Origin: Papio anubis
Taxonomy: Eukaryota > Chordata > Mammalia > Primates > Cercopithecidae
Assembly: GCF_008728515.1 (NCBI RefSeq)
Contig: NC_044984.1
Span: 88,211,181-88,275,180 of the forward strand
Direction of reading: 5' to 3'
Length of the DNA: 64,000 nt
Shown in pieces: positions 1-11,529 of the stretch (position 1 is the first letter of the stretch; each line of letters starts with the position of its first letter). A model generated the notes under the pieces. That model had not been told where the DNA came from. It saw nothing but the letters and a program-made list of their open reading frames with translations, and made no database searches. Made by a program: the position numbers and the translations under genes.

Positions 1-600
1 TACTTTTTTTTAAAGGTTCTTTTTGAACCATCTAAAGCAAAGCCATCAAAGAGACTGCTGGGATCGTGTCAGAATGATTCAGAAGCCAACCTGAGGGGAC
101 CCCCTCAGAGGGCAAAGATGAGACAGTTTGAGCATCAAAAGGATAGAAATATATAAAAATATATAAAAGTCCATGAGTTTATGACAAAATTCTAAAGACA
201 CAAGACAATAAAACAAACAAAAAAATCTCTCATTTGTCACTTCTGAGATTGTTAGGGCACCAAGTCATTGTTCTGAAAGTAGATTTAAAAAGGAGATCTC
301 ACATCCACCCCTGCTTTCCTATTTACTTTATAGAGAATTACAGCTAGTAAGTGCAGAAGGGTGCTAGAAAAGTTTTAAAAACCTACAGTTTTGTAGCATC
401 TAATGAAATAATGGAGCTAAGCAACAACCATTAATGAATGATAAAATCATCAAGTAAAATTGGTGCTATCTAACAGAGAATCAGGCTGATAACACTTGAG
501 CCCACTGATCAGTCTCCATATCACTAAAAGTGGAACAGCTGAACATTAGTTATGCTCCTCCAATGTGATCTGATAGAAAAGTAACAGCACCACCTGTGAA
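1..600. other. Non-coding stretch, unresolved
   Basis: A-rich sequence with no open frame of note, no splice-flanked coding stretch and no repeat I can name. It may be the upstream part of the ancient element that follows, because there is no visible boundary near position 600. Confidence 0.5.
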
Positions 601-1246
601 ACAGTCTTACCCACATCCCTTCCCTCAACGAGGCTGAAACAGAAGTTCATTAAACATCCACATCTAACTCTTAACACCAGGTTATAGGAAATACGGGAGA
701 CAGAGGAACATGCTAAACACCACTACAAGGGTACAGATCAGCCAATGCCTGAATGTAGGAAGTTCTACAAAACAAGTGACCTATTTTTTTTTTCAGTGTA
801 TAAATGCTATGAGAAAAAAGTGGAGATGGGGAAGCGTTAAGTTAAAAGACTTAAGGGACCTGTAAACCAATTGCAGATACGAATTTTGTTTGGAACTCGA
901 TTTGAACAACTAACTAAAAAAATGCCTTTTTTTAAAACATGCAAAAATGGAACATATTCTGTTTATTACATATTACTAAGGAATTATTGGTAATTTTATT
1001 GAGTTGGTGGTATTGTGAGTTTTAAAAGCCCTTATCTATTTAGAAGCACTTATTAATGAATTTACACGAGGCCTAAGACTTTCTTTAAAAAATACTCCTT
1101 CAAAAGAAAAAAGGTATGTGTATAGGGAAATAGGTGAAATCAGAATGGTAAAATGTAGTACTTGTTGAAGCTTGGTGATAGATTTTTGGGGGTTCTTTAC
1201 GCTTTCCTTTCTACTTTGTTATGTATGGAAAATTCACATAATAAAA
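600..1246 (+). repeat. Ancient interspersed element, 3' part
   Basis: The last 100 bases carry a recognisable ancient 3' end: a 'gaagcttggtgatag' block, a 'gggggttctttac' block and a final 'ataataaaaa' A-rich end. A second copy of this 3' end lies at about 11530-11735. The upstream part, with its 'gatttgaacaac' block, fits the same family. The layout looks like a non-LTR retrotransposon 3' region, but I cannot name the family with certainty. The copy is strongly diverged. Confidence 0.5.
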
Positions 1247-1452
1247 ACAGTGAAGTATTCTATTTGAGAGGCAGAATTTTGGCAGAAGGCCTGGGTTATA
1301 ACCCAATTTGTATAGCCTGGGGAGAGTCACTGCTACTCCCTCCTTTTTTGCCTCTTTCCTTTTTACTTTCCTTCTATTTCTTAAGAAATCATTTGCTGGG
1401 CCACATTTTCCCCCAGGGACTGTCCTGGTACCACCAGCCTTCCAAGGTATAG

Positions 1453-1487
<35 letters not shown>

Positions 1488-2480
1488 TTACAGATGAGGA
1501 AATCAAAGCAGAGAAGGGACTAAGTTTCTCACCCACAAATCCAAGTCTGCCTGTGTCCAAAATCTGAGCTCTTTTGTTTTATTTTTTGCTGGCTCCCAGG
1601 AGTAGACCTTTGATTTTATAGTTTTTAAGTTTCTTTTATTTTTAATTTGGTTTATGGATACATTTTAAACAATGAGTAAATAAAGATAGATCAAGTGGAG
1701 TAGCATTTGTGTTTTTTGCATATGAGAAAGATGCAAGGTATGGTTGTTATTGTAACAATTACAGAGACTTCATCAAAGGCAAGCAGTGATAAAAGTAAAA
1801 TGAGTGGCAACTTTCTTCATATTCAGAAAAGAGTAAAAGCCTATACATTGTAACTTTAAGCCATAAAATAAGATTTATGCTTGTTCTTCAAAAGTATATA
1901 TGATCATCTTTTTTATTAGAAGTAGAAGCCTGAAAAAATGGCTAATTTCATTTTTCATGTGTTTGTAAAATACTTTTAGGACTATCACAAGAAATTCCCT
2001 AAAAATGTCAAAGCAAATGAACAAGTGAAATCCTGCACACCCCTTGTGCACTGTTTTCTTTACTTACTGAAAAAATTACATTGGCTTTTGTAAAACACGG
2101 GTGTGCTCGTGGGCATGGGCAGACGTGTCGCTGTCATCTGTCATGTGTCATGCTCTGGATGTCAGAACCAGACATCAGTCAGGGAAGAGAGCGAGTAGCA
2201 AACCACCCCGCCGAACTCTTGCTGCAGGGTGCATGGGGTTCACATCCTCTGCTCAGATTTAGTGTGACTCTCCAAAACACCTGCAGTGCGGTACTTCATG
2301 GCTGGTCCCACATAACAATTTATGCCCTAGAGATGTCTGACTAGATCTTAGGAAATTATACTAACGGTTCTGACATTGTTTCCTTCAAGAATCAAGGCAC
2401 TAAATATAGTCAAGCTGAATGACAAAATTTTACTCACACTCAGGGCATGTCAGTGAGGGCATCAAAAAGGAAGAATAATA
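1247..2480. other. Single-copy non-coding stretch
   Basis: Apart from the ATT repeat near 1460 I see nothing I can name. The short open frames at 1162-1452 and 2081-2344 have no coding signature beyond lacking stops. Confidence 0.5.
1460..1488. repeat. (ATT)n microsatellite
   Basis: About nine tandem ATT units, nearly pure. It is long enough to be length-variable between individuals. Confidence 0.9.
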
Positions 2481-2710
2481 AATATTGCTGGTATTTACTA
2501 AGTTTTATGGCATGACAGGCACTGCACTAAGTCTTTTGAATATCCAATCATGTTTAACTCTCGATGTCCCATTTTATAGCTGAGGTGGCCGCAGCACAGA
2601 GAGGTTAAGTGAGTTGCCCAAGGTTGCACAGTTAATAAGTGGCAGAGCTGGGCTCTAAACCCAGGCCGTCTGACCCCTGAGCCTTTGCTCTTCTAACCAT
2701 TGTGCAGTCT
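2480..2710 (-). repeat. MIR SINE, antisense
   Basis: The reverse complement of the MIR core is clear. 'cattttatagctgagg' matches the 'cctcatctgtaaaatg' part of MIR read backwards. It is followed by 'gaggttaagtgagttgccca' and 'cagagctgggctctaaaccc'. MIR is a tRNA-derived SINE of early mammalian age, and the divergence here fits that. Confidence 0.85.
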
Positions 2711-4319
2711 CCAAGCACCAGCAGAATGAAGTGAGAACCTGCTAATCCACAGCTGCCATGGTTTGGCCCTCTGTGCACTTTCAGAGCACCTTAAAACCCT
2801 TTGTTCTGTGTCAGAGCTGTTTTTCAGCTTTGCAGATGTCTGAAGTCAAGCAGAAGAGATGGAGAGGTTGATAAAGCACACGTGGCAAATCTCTGGCCGA
2901 GTTGATATTAGAACACAGAGTCCCAGAGTGATTTACTGTCCGGGGGAAAGCCAGTTGGCCTGGCTACCTTGCAAGATGGTTAAAGGACATAAGAATGGAT
3001 ATTCATTCAAGACTGTCAGAAAGAAAGTAGGTCAGAAATGAAACAAAAACAAATGTCAAAGAAACACCACTTTGGTATAAATAAAAAGTCGATTCTTCTT
3101 AATAAAGAGCTGTCTATTCTTTATTAGTTTATTAGAAAAGTACAGAGCCTGCTTACTTTGAGAATCTAAAACCTCTTCAGGCACAACTCATTATTAATTT
3201 GATGTACTTTCCTGAAAAGAATGATATTTTGACAAATACAGTTTCTGGCTTCAGTCACATATAGAAACGTTGGAATAAGTACAATGTTGTGTTTTGCTTT
3301 TTTTTTTTTTTAATAGGAACTATATTTGATAATGCATATACTCCAAACACCTCTAAAAATAATTTTCAATTGGCAAACTAGTTTTTGGTGTATTTTCCTA
3401 GTCTGGGAGAGGAAGTTTTATCATTTAATTTGATAAACTTAGTACCTTTGAGAGGAAGGAGGAGAAAATTTTACCATCTTATGTGGTTGAAATATGCTTT
3501 AGTATTTACATAATTGAAAATGATTCAAACTGATTTCCTCTGACGAACATCCGAAATGAAAATAAAAATTGTGTCTACTCCAAAGGGTAGTGGCTTGAGT
3601 CACCCACTGGTATGTGTGATCTATGAGTCACCTGCTGGTATGCATCTTCCCTATCCCCTGACCTATGGGTTAGAAGTCAAAGATGCTCCGCTGGGGCTTC
3701 CTTTGTAGCTTCTTTTCCCCTTCAGTATTCAACCATAGCTGCTGCTGGCAGCTCCTGGCAGAACAGGAATGGGAGACCAAGGAGAGGATATGTGGAAGCT
3801 GAGTGATTTATTTATAGGGGACTTTTGGCAAATGAAAGAAAAAAGATGTGAAGTCTTAGCAGTTCCAGCATGTTCATCAGAAATGCAAGCTCATGATAGT
3901 CATTTCAAAGGGAATTGTGGAAGAATGGTGTGACCCCACTTCACAGGCCATTAAAGCATATATATGTTTGGTTGCCAGTGAGAATCTGAGTAGCAGAGCA
4001 GACAAGAATAAGGACATGTGGGATCGAGGCCTGCGGCTTGTGACCATGAACAAGTCACTTGACCCAGAGTATTAGGGAGGCAGCAGGGAATAGCAAAGGT
4101 CAGAGACTCAAAAGCATTAACTGCCTGGCCTATAAAGACAAATGAATGATGTAGGTTTGACATAATAGAGGTACAAATCCGTGTTTTATGCAAAACCTCA
4201 TATTTCTAAACTTTGGCAATTCATTCATGTTTATCAAATCACTGTTTTAGGCCCCCTTTGGCTGGCCAATGGGCCTTCTGCTTTAGACTTCTGGAATAAA
4301 CTCCACAGTTTAGAGGTGA
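2711..4319. other. Single-copy non-coding stretch
   Basis: AT-rich single-copy sequence with a short poly-T run near 3298-3312. Small open frames at 2859-3041 and 3893-4075 look like chance. No repeat, RNA gene or regulatory element is recognisable. Confidence 0.5.
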
Positions 4320-4520
4320 AGGAGAGACCTGGATTCTAACAGACCTGAATTTGAACCTTAGCTCTGCCCTCTAAGGAATATGTAAACTTAGACATCTGTA
4401 TTTAACTTCTCAAAGCTTCAAGTTTCTTTATCTGTAGAAATAAGAATGATAATACCTCCTTTGTAGGATTTCCTGAAGACTGCGGGCAGCATAATACTTA
4501 ATACATAGTGGGCACATCCT
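4320..4520 (+). repeat. MIR SINE, sense
   Basis: The MIR order is readable: 'gaatttgaaccttagctctg', then a cell of 'tttctttatctgtagaaata', then 'taatacctcctttgtagga' and a tail resembling 'cttaatacatagtgggca'. It is old and gapped relative to the family core. Confidence 0.75.
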
Positions 4521-4914
4521 CAAAGGGAATTCCATTACCTTTTCTATGGAAGTAGATCCTGTATAATTTTTTAAATTTTCGTCTTGATAGCCAGTTGCTC
4601 ACAGTTTATAAAAGTGTAGTAGATGCTAGTGCTTTTTTATAGATTCTGAAATCCCTTCAATTTACATTTTAGTTGTTTTAAAATAAAGATTTCTTTAAGA
4701 GACAACATTCGGAGGGATAAGTTTTCTACTTGCCAGTAGAGGTAGAAGGCAGTAAAACCAAATAGATCTGTCAGTTACTGTCTTGAGGTAGAGCCCCTAA
4801 AGTGGTAAAACCCACCTTTGACAATGAGGAAACACGAGACAGCATTTTCTCCTTAGGACAAAAGTCTAGTGGGTAATGGCTCTTCTGTGACTAATGGTAA
4901 TTCTGTACTTTTTT

Positions 4915-5030
4915 CCCATAGGAAATCTAATTTTGAAAGCATTTGCTGCATGCCCTACTATGTACTAGGCACTGTGCCAGGGGAATAATGTAAAGATGAC
5001 CAAAACATAATGGAATTGTTGCCTACAAGT
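4915..5030 (-). repeat. L2 LINE 3' end, antisense
   Basis: Contains 'gccctactatgtactaggca' followed by 'ctgtgccagggg', the reverse complement of the L2 3' end around its 'cctggcacatagtaggcgct' block. Only the last hundred or so bases of the element are recognisable. Confidence 0.6.
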
Positions 5031-6159
5031 ATGTTTCGGCTGTTTAAGGATTTATATTGCAGTTTGTCAAAATTGTGTATGAGTCCACTTTGAGAGGTTA
5101 TACATATCTTCCAATAATGTTGCTATTGCTCAAAATATCTTTGAAGTCTCTCTTTGGAATTTGTTTTTAGAGCCCTTGGCACATTCTGCTGAAGACTTTT
5201 TTTTTTTTTTTTTTTTTTTTTACCCTAGTGGTATTTATTCTTAGAAGGTGGATTTGATGTCAGTGACTGGCCAAGAGTTAGTTGTTCATCACTAAGTCAG
5301 CCTCATGGGTGGTGGTTAAACTGGCTAGAGTAATTTTTGGTTAAAAATGAGCCAAGACTGTAAAGTAGTATGACAGGGGTTTTTTTTGTATATCACATCA
5401 ACTGATTGTAAAGATAAAAATAGTTCCAAAAAGGCATTCTGCACATTTTTTGCCCCAAACCAGTATCTCTGGAATATATCTGTAGCTCCCTAACAGGCTA
5501 GCTTTGAAATAAGTGGTGCTCACATATGCATATGTTGTAGTATGTCTGCTGAGCCTTGTACTTAACCTCTTAGCAAACTCAGTTTCTTTGTTTTTTTCCT
5601 TTTAAATGTTATTTTTTCAAGTTCAGGGACAGATTTTCTCCAAGAAAATGAAACAAATAAGATCCACTCTCGAAGGACCTTAATGGAAAGAAATACATGC
5701 TTATACCAAGTTCTTTAAAACTATCCAGACTGGAAAGGATTGCCTCATACTTGACTATGATTATTCTGCCATGATTTAGGGACAGATAATTTCCCATCAG
5801 CATGTTTAACATGATAATTAAAGAGTTCCGTAGTGTGGCCTGTTGACCTCATTTGTTCATTCCACAAACATCTTTTGGAGTCCACTGTATGGCAAGCATT
5901 ATCACTTACCATGATGATGATGGTGAGGCCATGAGCATGCTTCACCTAAGGAAGCCTGATCCTCAAGAATACAAACTCACTCAACAAGAAACTTGAGTGT
6001 AATTAATAGTAGTACTGGTAATTATCCTGTCTTTTCCTTATAGGATTATTTGGAGGTTGTGAAGTGGCAAGCCTCTGTAATGCATTTGAAATATGGCTCA
6101 TCTCATGACCATTGGAATGTGTGTGCGCTCTGGAGGAAACACATCTCTGCCATGGCACC
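5031..6159. other. Non-coding stretch with a poly-T run
   Basis: Single-copy AT-rich sequence containing the poly-T run at 5197-5221. A very weak antisense L2-like block may lie near 5850-5950 ('ccacaaacatcttttggagt'). No other structure is seen. Confidence 0.45.
5197..5221. repeat. Poly-T homopolymer
   Basis: A run of 25 T with no Alu or L1 body attached that I can recognise on either side. It may be the bare tail of a vanished insertion, or it may be a replication-slippage tract. Confidence 0.85.
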
Positions 6160-6517
6160 TGTAGTAGTCTGTTCTCATGCTGCTATGAATAAATAGCCAA
6201 CACTGGGTAATTTCTAAAGGAAAGAGGTTTAATTGACTCATAGTTTCTTATGGCTGGGGAGGCCTCAGGAAACTTACAATTATGGTGGAAGGCACCTCTT
6301 CCCAGGGTGGCAGGAGAGAATCAGTGCCCAGCGAAGGGAGAAACCTCTTATAAAACCATCAGATCTCGTGAGAACTCACTCACTATTACTAGAACAGGAT
6401 GGAGGAAACCATCCCCATGATTCAGTTATCTCCACCTTGTCGCTCCCATGACACATGGGGATTATGGGAGCTACAATTCAAGTGAGATTTGGGTGGGGAC
6501 ACAGCCAAACCATATCA
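6160..6517 (-). repeat. Solo THE1/MST-type MaLR LTR, antisense
   Basis: Full-length solo LTR of the ERVL-MaLR class. On the minus strand it starts with 'tgatatggtttggctgtgtc' and ends in 'agactactaca'. In between are the expected 'cttgaattgtagctcccata'-like block, the 'cagatctcgtgagaac' block and the 'gaggcctcaggaaac' block near the 3' part. Flanking pentamers 'gcacc' (6155-6159) and 'acacc' (6518-6522) agree at four of five bases, as expected for a retroviral-type 5-bp duplication. No internal region is attached, so it is a product of LTR-LTR recombination. LTRs of this class can carry promoter or enhancer activity; nothing here proves it. Confidence 0.88.
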
Positions 6518-6759
6518 ACACCTGACCACAGTGTGTGTGGTCCCTGAGGCCCAAGGGTGGCTCTCAGAGCACTTCCTTAGCAAATGTACCACTGGACCCT
6601 TGTTAGAATGATGTTCTTGATTTTTTAAAATTTATTTTTATCTCCTGGATATTCTTGATTCAGGAATGTTCTTGATTTTTAAAGGGAGGGTCTGAGGTAG
6701 TTGTTGTCTAGTTGTCTAGACATCCTCCACCTGAGAACGCTGTCTGGTGTCATAGAAAC

Positions 6760-6950
6760 AGCAATGGCATTGAGATCAAAAGACAAAACTTTCCAGCCCC
6801 AGCTCTGCCCCTCCTTAGCAGTCACCTGACCTATACGAGGTTCAGTTTTTCCACCATTTAAGGGAAAATTATAACCTTTTAATAGCACTGTTTTATTCAC
6901 AGTACTCTTGTGGGAATCACAGGAGATGGGGCACAGGAGAGCGTTTGGGG
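6760..6950 (+). repeat. Probable MIR SINE
   Basis: A 'ccccagctctgcccctcctt' block followed by 'gcagtcacctgacc' and 'aggttcagtttttccacc' follows the MIR order (tyrosine-rich 'ggctctgcca', 'gtgacc', 'cctcagtttcctc'). It is degraded. The 173-codon antisense open frame at 6679-7200 runs through this repeat and is treated as chance. Confidence 0.45.
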
Positions 6951-7639
6951 AACTGTGGGTGTTAGTCCCTGTCATCAGCCTTTCCATAATGGAGCCTGGG
7001 CTACTCTGAAATAGAAGCACCTCTCCTTCTTTTGGACCCCTGGAGCACTGTGTTCTAGAGTTCTTAGCTCTTCTTCCTATGTGCATTATTTGTAGTATGT
7101 CTTGTCCTTGGTGGTCAACCATTTCAAGGTCAGAGACGGTGGTGGTGGTTCCTTTCTTTTTATTTTTTAATCTCCCCTGCCCCATCTTTCTCTTTCCCAC
7201 TTGCTATGTTGACTGACAAAAATCTTCGTATTTCCCAGAGTGCCAGAGTTTTTCTCTGAGAGGCTAGGTTGGTGTATTTCCCCAAGCAGAGGCTAAGAAG
7301 TACCTGATGCAGTCATTTATTTTCAGAGTATGTGTAGCTTATCTCCAGCAGATTGCCTGGGAAGCTGGAGATGTGCTTCAGGGGAAAAGTAGTCCATCCA
7401 CTTTTCCTGAATAGGCTGTGCATGCAGCCTTGACATAGCCAACTCTGCAGGTCATGAAAGAACTGAAGATATGGTATTCGACTTCCAATATTTCCAATCA
7501 CTTTAGAGACAGAAAGGGTGATGATTGGTTTAGAAGAGCCAGGGGATGACTAAGGAGCACACATAAAACAATAATGTTCAGTATAGACTCTAGTTTCTGA
7601 TTTGAAACATTTTCTAAAAAATCATGTATCTTTAAAAAA
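6951..7639. other. Single-copy non-coding stretch
   Basis: No repeat, RNA gene or coding signal recognised. A GT/GGT-rich patch lies at about 7135-7155. Confidence 0.5.
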
Positions 7640-7866
7640 TTGGAAGCAGCTCAGTGTTTGCTGGAGATGAGGTGTAGAGTGTGGTGGAAGGGAGGGATGA
7701 CAAAGGGGCAGGCAGAAACTTTGGGGGATGAGGGGTATGCACATCACCTTGCTGGTGGGGACTGTTTCATGGTTGGATACATGTATGAAAGCATATCAAA
7801 TTGCATGCTTTAAATATGTACAGTTTCTTGTGTATCAAGTATTCCTCAATAAAGCAGCTAAAAATT
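7640..7866 (+). repeat. L1M 3' UTR fragment
   Basis: Carries the typical old L1 3' end: 'gggactgtttcatggttgga' then 'tacatgtatgaaagcatatc', 'aaattgcatgctttaaatat' and finally 'tattcctcaataaagcagct'. This matches the L1MB-L1ME layout of an ORF2-less 3' fragment. The terminal AATAAA is the decayed L1 polyadenylation signal. Confidence 0.75.
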
Positions 7867-8604
7867 GTATACCTTTATTATTCTGAAAGAAGGGAAATTT
7901 TGGAAAAGAGATGTTTTTCTGTAGAAGATAGCTTCTAGAAAGGAAAATCAAACACAGTCTAAGTTATTCTGTGCTTTATTCTCCTCCCTCCACAGATTTC
8001 TTGTTGTTTTGGGTCCTCTTATCTGAAATTTCACAATATGTGAAAGTAGCCTGAACTCTTTAGAAGTAAAGGTAGTAGTTGTGGTTTTAGAAAATTATGT
8101 GTTTATACTGTCTCTGTCAATGGAACACAAGCCTCTCCCACCCTCTGGGGAGCTTGTCACTTAGTGCAATTTTTTGGGAACTCCTAAGCAGTTTTAAGTT
8201 CTGGCCAGAGGTCCTGGAGTTAAGGATGTTGTCAACTCTGCTACTCATTTGAAAAATGTCTTCTGGAACCTATAGCTGCAAAAAGAGCTTTGCTTCTCTG
8301 GGTGAAAACAACATGCATTATCATTTCTAATAACTTTAATGGATGCTGCTTCTTTCTTCTTTTTGGCCCTCAAGGGACTCAGAGATAAACTTGAAACTCA
8401 CCTATAACAAGCATGGTCTGCATACTTGTGTTTATATTTTTGCTGGTCTCGAATTTCTATTTATTTATAGTTTTCTGGCTTGCAGTCTATATTTGTGTAA
8501 TATTTATATGGTTTTATATGGTTCTTGATGGAAATCCCCTAAAATCCTTTTCATAGCGAGTCAGAGAATGAAATCTGTGGTTTAATCCACTGGCTTTTCT
8601 TTAG
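7867..8604. other. Single-copy non-coding stretch before the candidate exon
   Basis: No repeat is recognised. The last 15 bases form the pyrimidine-rich acceptor tract described with the candidate exon. Confidence 0.5.
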
Positions 8605-8672
8605 GCAAGAGACAGCTATACTAGAAGAATCAAGGATTATAATAAATTTGAAAAACCAGAAGAGTTCTTCAG
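8605..8672 (+). other. Candidate internal exon, 68 bases
   Basis: What is seen: an acceptor-like 'ctggcttttctttag' immediately before 8605 and a near-consensus donor 'cag|gtaagc' at 8670-8678. The 68 bases between have two open frames. The first, starting at 8605, gives 22 codons with a charged, aromatic-rich peptide containing 'SYTRRIKDYNKFEKPEEFF'. The second, starting at 8606, gives a peptide containing 'ILEESRIIINLKNQKSS', which has a coiled-coil flavour. The third frame is stopped. Length modulo 3 is 2, so skipping it would shift frame. No repeat covers it. I do not recognise the protein, and a pseudo-exon with chance splice sites is a real alternative. Confidence 0.35.
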
Positions 8673-8833
8673 GTAAGCGTGATCTTTACGTTTGCTCCTG
8701 ACCTTAGGAATTGACTCTAGGTCCCAGATTTTGAATTTCTTATGAACAGAATCATCTACTTAAAAAAATCACTTAATTAACAGTGATTATTGAGTATCTG
8801 CATCTCCTCCAAGAAATAAAATGCCATATCCAT

Positions 8834-8870
8834 CACACACACACACTCTCTCTCTCTCTCTCTCTCTCTC
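8834..8870. repeat. (CA)n(CT)n compound microsatellite
   Basis: About six CA units run directly into about twelve CT units, uninterrupted. Compound dinucleotide tracts of this length are usually polymorphic. Confidence 0.92.
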
Positions 8871-8990
8871 GATAATCCTACAAATGACTAATCACTCCCC
8901 ACCCCCTGACTTCCTGCCTTTTCATTCATACATTGGGATTAGGATCCACAGGAGCTGTTGTAGAGAAAAAGATTTTAAAAATACTATATT

Positions 8991-9741
8991 ATGTAAATTA
9001 CTGCAACCATTATGGAAAACAATATGGAAGTTCTTCAAAAAACTAAAAATGGAACTATCGTAAGATTAAGCAATCCCACTGCTGAGTATATATCCAAAGA
9101 AATTGAAATTGGTGTATCGAAGAGATAGCAGCACTGCCATGTTCATTGTAGCATCATTCATAATAGCCAAGATATAGAATCAACCTAAGTGTCCATTAAT
9201 GGATGAAGGGATAAAGAAAATGTGGTGTATATATACACAACGGGATACTCTTCAGCCTTGAAAAAAAGGAAGGAAATCCTGTCATTTGAGACAACATGGG
9301 CAAATGTGGCAGACATTTTGTTGAGTTAAATAAGCCAATAACAGAAAGACAAATATTGCGTGATTTCACTTGCCTGTAGAGTCTGAAAGAGTTAAACTCA
9401 TAGAAACAGAGCGTAGAATGGTGGTTACCAGGGCTGGGGGTTGGGGTGGAGGGCAGGTGGAGGTGAAGTTAGTCAAATGTACAAAATCTCAGACAGGAGA
9501 AATAAGTTTTTGAAATCTATTGTACAGCATGGTTAACTGTGGTATTTAATAATAGTGTTTATTTCAAAATTGCTGAGTAAATCCAAGTGTTCACACCACA
9601 AAAATATAAGTTCATGAGGTGATGGATATGTTAGTTAGCTTGAGTTAATCATTCCATAGGTATATGCATATAAAAAAATAATATTTTATCCCCTAAATAG
9701 ATACAATTATTATTTCTCAGTAAGAAATAATAATATAACAT
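8991..9741 (+). repeat. L1 LINE 3' end (5'-truncated)
   Basis: Contains the end of ORF2 and the 3' UTR of an L1. 'ccattatggaaaacaatatg' and 'gcaatcccactgctgagtat' are hallmark L1 ORF2-terminal sequence, followed by 'aagtgtccattaatggatga', 'gaatggtggttaccagggct' and an A/T-rich end. Direct repeats 'aaatactatatt' (8979-8990) and 'aaataccatatt' (9742-9753) match at eleven of twelve bases and are a good target-site duplication. The reading frames are broken, and only about 750 bases were inserted. Likely an L1MA/L1PB-age copy. Confidence 0.88.
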
Positions 9742-9753
9742 AAATACCATATT

Positions 9754-10540
9754 GTTTCAAAATAGAGGGAAGAAAACATGTAAATAGTCCTAATGGATTT
9801 TTTTTTTAATCTCCAGACTGGCTTCCAGACAAGGCTCTATGGTGGCCCAGACTGGTTGAATTTTTTCAGTTAACGTTTTGTTACTCTGCCTTAATTTCCG
9901 ATAACTAGAGATTCTGATAAGAACTTTAAGAATAGGAATACTTCTGAGAACCTTAAGATGTTATTAGCCATATATAAGTAACCATACATTTTCTAAAAAG
10001 CATTTTTCTCTTCACAATAGCTGGAAGTAGAATATCCTAGAGAATAATTCATTTTTTAAAAATAGAATGTCTTAGGGGAGACCTGGCCTGCTAAGTATTA
10101 TAGGAGAGGACTCAGGACAAAATCAAGTTATCAGATACCTGGGGCTTAGAAAGCAAAGAGTTAGAAGGTAGAAGAGGCTTACAGAAAGGAGGAAAGAAGA
10201 TGCTGGAGACCCTCTTTTATCTGTTATAGAACATTTTCTATGGCTGGCCCGTATTCAGAGAAGGATCCATATCTTGCTGCTTTCTACACCAAATAGTTCC
10301 AAGATCCAAAATTCAAGCTAGTGCTCTTAGTGTATTCACTAAGAGCTTGTTTGGTTATGTTATGGGTTAAATGGGTTTTCCTATAAAGCTAACCACCATT
10401 TATGCTATTTAGATCTACCACTTAGGAAGATTTCGGTCACATTCATGATTTTCAGATTGTCCTCTCTCAGAACCCTGGTGTCATGAACTGTAATAGTTGT
10501 AGGAATTGTTGTAGTGGGTATAGCAATAATATTTCTATGG
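9754..10540. other. Single-copy non-coding stretch
   Basis: No named repeat or gene. A short T run lies near 9800. Confidence 0.5.
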
Positions 10541-10544
10541 AAAA

Positions 10545-10765
10545 ATATAGAACTTAATATGTGCCAGGTACTGTTTCAGTTATGGACACTCATTTAAATG
10601 TATGAAGTAGATGCTATTATAATCCCCAATTACAGATGAGGAAACTGAGAGACAGAAAAGTTAAATAAACTCCCCAGGTCATGTAGCTACTAAGTGGCAA
10701 AGCCTTGATTTGAACCTGCACTCTCTAGATCCCATTTAGGCTCTTAACTGCTATACTGTCTTAAC
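10545..10765 (-). repeat. MIR SINE, antisense
   Basis: 'cccaattacagatgaggaaa' followed by 'gagagacagaaaagttaaat', 'gtcatgtagctactaagtgg' and 'tttgaacctgcactctctag' is the MIR core and tail read on the minus strand. It is nearly the whole element. Confidence 0.85.
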
Positions 10766-11529
10766 TGGATTGAGGTTTTCCATAAAATTAAAGTTTCCCC
10801 TGAATCCACAGAAAATGTTAACAATATATAGAATTTTCTGGATTTCATTTTTTTCTGTCTCAAATCTTTGTACCCAGGATCACAGATGACTGAAGACTGA
10901 ACAAGTTGCAAATTTCTTGATAGTCACATATGTATCGTTATATACTGAGAGTTTAGCCAAACAACCCACAATAAATTGCTAATGAAGCTTAATAATTTAT
11001 AGTGAAAAAGCAAAAATAGAATTGCAAACCATAAGCAACTCAAGACATGCATGGGGGATTATGCATACTTCCCCCAACTTACAGAAATTCCAACCATCAG
11101 CGTATGTGTTCCACAACAGTGCCAGGCGTTGTGTGGCAATCAGACTTCTTACCTAGAAACTCTATAAATGTACTAATTTTAGTAATCCTAAATAACTTAC
11201 GTAATAAGCTATATTACTTAAGCTATATTATGCACAAATATAAAAGTAGAAAACAAAAGGTGAACTTGGACTTCCTCTATCCTTTATAACAATGGAAGGA
11301 CCTGTGCTTTGCTGGATTGGTTTGCTGTTCAGGTGGTAGCCCACTGAACCCCATTCAGTGGGCTGTGGACCATAGTTTGAGAATCCTGCTTTCAAGGAAG
11401 AATACAGTTCATACATTTTATTAAAGTCAGTCTGCTAAAGTGATGGAGCTGGAATTTTCTCAATGAGAGCACTGTATAACAGGGTTTTCTGTTGTCCTTT
11501 TTCATAACAAATAGTACTTCTCACTTAAA
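10766..11529. other. Single-copy non-coding stretch
   Basis: No repeat, RNA gene or coding signal recognised. A local inverted pair 'cccactgaa'/'ttcagtggg' at about 11340-11362 could form a small hairpin. Confidence 0.45.

Noticed and set aside
6679..7200. 173-codon antisense open frame, the longest in the window
   Set aside because: It runs through a probable MIR, has no domain, and has no splice or promoter context.
11340..11362. Inverted repeat suggestive of a small hairpin or terminator
   Set aside because: Arms of about nine bases are expected by chance in 64 kb, and intrinsic terminators do not apply in this genome.
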